Assembly (NCBI GenBank): GCA_035503975.1
Contig: DATJST010000227.1
Span: 1 to 8,346 of the forward strand
Direction of reading: 5' to 3'
Length of the DNA: 8,346 bases
From: DATJMJ01 sp035503975
Lineage (GTDB): Bacteria; Actinomycetota; Acidimicrobiia; Acidimicrobiales; Palsa-688
Part shown: positions 6,751 through 8,346 of the stretch, piece after piece
Layout of the letters: every line of letters begins with the position of its first letter
How positions within the stretch are numbered: position 1 is the first letter of the stretch
Position numbers and translations under genes: made by a program
Notes under the pieces: model-generated
The model's input: only the letters and a program-made list of their open reading frames with translations
The model's database searches: none
What the model was told of the DNA's origin: nothing

Positions 6751-6841
6751 GCCTCGGTGCGGATTGGTGCGAAAGCGTACCAGGGGGGTGGGACGGTCGA
6801 GCGTTGGCACGTCCGCACGGGGCCGCGCAAGCTTCCCGAGG

Positions 6842-7462
6842 TCAGCTGGCGGCGAGCGCGGGGTCACTCGGGTGGGGGGTGAGCGGCGTGGTCTGCACGC
6901 TCATCCACGGGGACAGTGGGAGCGAGGTAAGGATCGCGTCCATCCCCGTCGCGTCGGGACAACGCCACAGGCCTAGTGCCCGGCCGTCGCCGGGGAGCGT
7001 CCAGAGCCGTTCCAGGTACCCCTGCCCGGCGAGCTCTCGCGCCCGGTCTGCTTCGCGCCGACTGAGGGTATCGACCGTCGCGGGAGCTGTGCCAGCCGGC
7101 ACCGCAACCGTGAAGGTGGTCAGGAACTCGCTGGCCGGAGCGTCACCGGTGCGCGTTGCGGCTCCCGTAGCATGCGGAGCCGGGTCATTCGGGTGAGGCG
7201 ATAATGGCGTGACCTCATCCCTCCGCCATACCCGCAGTGGCATAGAGGCGAGGACTTCTTCGAGCTCGGAGCTGTCTTCGGCGGCAAACAAGCCGAGCGT
7301 GCGCCATTCGCCCGGCCGCAGCGGCGGGCGCCAGAGCCGCAGGAGGTGCCCCTGCCCGGCGAGCTGGCGCGAGTGTGCCGCCTCCCGGGTACGAATGTCT
7401 TGGACCGCCTCATCAGGTGTCCCGTCTGGGACATGGGTCGTCATCGTAACGAGGTATTCCAT
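6842..7462 (-). CDS. Tandem two-domain muconolactone-isomerase-like protein
   Basis: 206 residues from an ATG at 7462. Two homologous domains lie in one chain: domain 1 about 2-95 and domain 2 about 112-203, joined by an Ala/Thr/Gly-rich linker. Both carry the muconolactone delta-isomerase (MIase, PF02426-like) pattern: start [EF]-[YF]-L-x-T-[MF]-T; R-E-A...R-[QE]-L-A-G-Q-G-x-L-x-R-L-W; L-G-L-[FW]; L-x-S-[ML]-P-L-x-x-W; T-P-L-[ST]-P-H-P-x-D-P-A. The classical enzyme is a roughly 96-residue single domain that isomerises muconolactone in the beta-ketoadipate pathway and works as an oligomer, so the tandem form could build a pseudo-dimer. No catechol or beta-ketoadipate genes are nearby, so the substrate is unknown and a different isomerase, binding or stress role is possible. 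The ATG matches the usual domain start but has a poor Shine-Dalgarno; a strong one sits 58 bases further upstream. It follows the LuxR gene by 151 bases. Confidence 0.82.
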   Translation of the reverse strand: MEYLVTMTTHVPDGTPDEAVQDIRTREAAHSRQLAGQGHLLRLWRPPLRPGEWRTLGLFAAEDSSELEEVLASMPLRVWRRDEVTPLSPHPNDPAPHATGAATRTGDAPASEFLTTFTVAVPAGTAPATVDTLSRREADRARELAGQGYLERLWTLPGDGRALGLWRCPDATGMDAILTSLPLSPWMSVQTTPLTPHPSDPALAAS

Positions 7463-7520
7463 CGTGTTGTCTTGCGGCGGCAACGCCCGTCCGGCGACGC
7501 GGCGCCCTTGGATGCCGCAA

Positions 7521-7527
7521 CTCCTTT
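7521..7527 (-). promoter_or_regulatory. Strong Shine-Dalgarno (AAAGGAG) without a standard start codon
   Basis: AAAGGAG on the minus strand lies 58 bases upstream of the isomerase-like gene's ATG. At the ideal 7-base spacing the in-frame codon is ATC (7513-7511), which would add 17 residues (I-Q-G-R-R-V-A-G-R-A-L-P-P-Q-D-N-T) before the ATG. ATC starts are very rare, so the site may instead be fortuitous or mark a mutated start. Confidence 0.35.
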
Positions 7528-7562
7528 CTCTCGTGTCAGTTCCCGGGGCCGATCGGAGATAC

Positions 7563-7578
7563 CCCAGACCGATCTGGG
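7563..7578. promoter_or_regulatory. Palindrome in the luxR-isomerase intergenic region, candidate operator
   Basis: CCCAGA-CCGA-TCTGGG is a perfect 6-base inverted repeat with a 4-base centre. A smaller palindrome, CCGATCGG, lies at 7549-7556. Both sit between the regulator's stop and the isomerase-like gene, where a promoter and regulator site would be expected. On the minus strand TTGGCC just upstream and TATCTC just downstream of the palindrome resemble promoter hexamers, but with a short 15-base spacer. Confidence 0.3.
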
Positions 7579-7599
7579 CCAAGTTCGAAGAGCCAACGG

Positions 7600-7614
7600 G
7601 CCGGTCCCACCGGC
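7600..7614 (-). terminator. Hairpin directly after the luxR stop codon, possible terminator
   Basis: GCCGGT-CCC-ACCGGC forms a 6-bp GC-rich stem with a 3-base loop, beginning at the last base of the regulator's TAG. There is no T-tract after it (minus strand continues CCGTTGGCTC), so it would be a weak or U-less terminator, or only partial attenuation into the downstream genes. Confidence 0.4.
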
Positions 7615-8346
7615 TAATCGGGCGACAAGATGCTCTTGGCCAGGGCCGCGGCCTGCAGCCTGGAGGGCACGTTGAGCTTCCGCAGCACGGCTTCGACGTG
7701 CTTGTCCACGGTCCGGACGGAAATGTACAGCCGTTGAGCAATCTCCTTGTTGGACAGCCCCTCGCCGGCGAGCAACCGTAGGACTTGCTCTTCACTCGGA
7801 GTGAGCCCCATCGGGCGGTCGCGCGCCACAACCCCATTGGGCTGAGCGCTGGGCTTGATGTTTGCTCGCCGCCCAAGGTCGTCAACCAGCTCGACGAGCT
7901 GTGAGTAGCCGAGAACCTCCGCCCGCTGGCGGCAATCGCCCGTCACCACACCGGCCTGGCGAAGGCGGCGACGTTCGGCCAAGCTCGATGCGTGCCGGAA
8001 CAGGCAATAGGCATGCTCCAGCGGGCGGCGCGAGGTCGCCCACTCGGTCGCCAACTGTGCCCAAAGCTCGGGGCCATCAGCCCGCAACGCTCGCGCCAGC
8101 TCCGCGCGGGCCGTCCGGCACTGTAGCTGGAGGGTGGCATCGGCGCTGCTCCCATCGCCAACGGGGAGGGTGGAAACGAGCCGCCGCCACCTGGTCAAGG
8201 TGTCTGTGGCGGCGGTGCCAGTGCCCGCCGGCCCGTCGGCCATGATACGCAGACCGCTACGGAGCATGCGCACTATGATGCGCGGCTCTGCTCCCTGGAC
8301 GCTATTGAGGCCAGTCTCGACCAGTTCGATGGCATCGTTCCAGCGA
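7614..8346 (-). CDS. LuxR-family transcriptional regulator, C-terminal part (5' truncated by window)
   Basis: The frame is open to the right edge of the window. A GTG at 8273 could be taken as a start, but the 24 codons before it continue the same protein (RWNDAIELVETGLNSVQ, then G-A-E-P-R-I-I), so the true start is beyond 8346. About 243 residues are visible. The last 65 or so form a GerE/LuxR-type helix-turn-helix (7641-7805): L-T-P-S-E-E-Q-V-L-R-L-L-A-x-G-L-S-N-K-E-I-A-Q-R-L-Y-I-S, then V-R-T-V-D-K-H-V and the closing R-K-L-N-V-P-S-R-L-Q-A-A-A. The preceding region is helical, with TPR-like stretches such as RRPLEHAYCLFRHASSLAE and L-G-Y-S-Q-L-V-E-L-V-D-D-L. This is the usual C-terminal layout of large ATP-binding LuxR (LAL/MalT-like) regulators or TPR-LuxR proteins; the N-terminal sensor or ATPase part is not visible. 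There is no N-terminal phospho-receiver in view. It is the likely local regulator of the leftward genes (inference from position). Confidence 0.93.
   Translation of the reverse strand, partial: RWNDAIELVETGLNSVQGAEPRIIVRMLRSGLRIMADGPAGTGTAATDTLTRWRRLVSTLPVGDGSSADATLQLQCRTARAELARALRADGPELWAQLATEWATSRRPLEHAYCLFRHASSLAERRRLRQAGVVTGDCRQRAEVLGYSQLVELVDDLGRRANIKPSAQPNGVVARDRPMGLTPSEEQVLRLLAGEGLSNKEIAQRLYISVRTVDKHVEAVLRKLNVPSRLQAAALAKSILSPD

Noticed and set aside
6259..6976. Plus-strand open frames over the lipoprotein start and the intergenic region
   Set aside because: Arg/Gly-rich composition without a domain or a good start, and antisense to the lipoprotein signal sequence.
6842..7462. Assignment as catC of a catechol degradation operon
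   Set aside because: No other beta-ketoadipate gene is in view, and the protein is a tandem fusion of two domains, unlike the single-domain CatC. The symbol would overstate the evidence.
7463..7885. N-terminal extension of the isomerase-like gene up to 7885
   Set aside because: This stretch overlaps the LuxR helix-turn-helix region in another frame, and its translation is Pro/Arg/Ser-rich with no domain. The MIase domain begins at the Met encoded at 7462.
8271..8273. GTG at 8273 as the true start of the LuxR regulator
   Set aside because: The frame stays open to the window edge, and the upstream residues (R-W-N-D-A-I-E-L-V-E-T-G-L) look like helical-repeat sequence of the same protein, so the gene is truncated by the window.

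Overview
The window is GC-rich throughout, has GTG/ATG starts with purine-rich ribosome binding sites, and carries a LuxR-type regulator of a kind typical of high-GC Gram-positives. This suggests a member of the Actinomycetota, probably a soil or environmental lineage. Nothing in it fixes a finer rank. No RNA gene, CRISPR array, insertion sequence or phage gene is visible, and no gene-free stretch exceeds about 160 bases.

Layout: the left edge holds the 3' end of a rightward gene for a glycoside hydrolase family 94 (GH94) phosphorylase, ending at 295. It converges, with an 18-base gap, on four consecutive leftward genes. In transcription order (right to left) these are: (1) the C-terminal part of a LuxR-family regulator with a helical-repeat region, running off the right edge (7614-8346); (2) a 206-residue protein made of two tandem muconolactone-isomerase-like domains (6842-7462); (3) a 753-residue lipoprotein with a likely caspase-fold (clan CD) peptidase region whose His and Cys motifs are both visible (4477-6738); (4) a 1333-residue secreted protein with a signal peptide, an N-terminal Ig-like domain, twelve tandem repeats of about 88 residues each carrying a D-x-x-G-D-x-G acidic loop, and a C-terminal Ig-like (Big_3_5-like) domain (314-4315).

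The gaps between the leftward genes are 151, 103 and 161 bases, so they are co-oriented but not a tightly packed operon. Genes 3 and 4 both encode exported proteins, and a link between the putative lipoprotein protease and the large repeat protein is an inference from adjacency only. The most unusual items are the putative caspase-like lipoprotein, the repeat array (with evidence of both strong protein-level constraint and local sequence homogenisation two units apart), and the two-domain isomerase-like fusion, which has a strong Shine-Dalgarno sequence but no standard start codon at the right distance from it.
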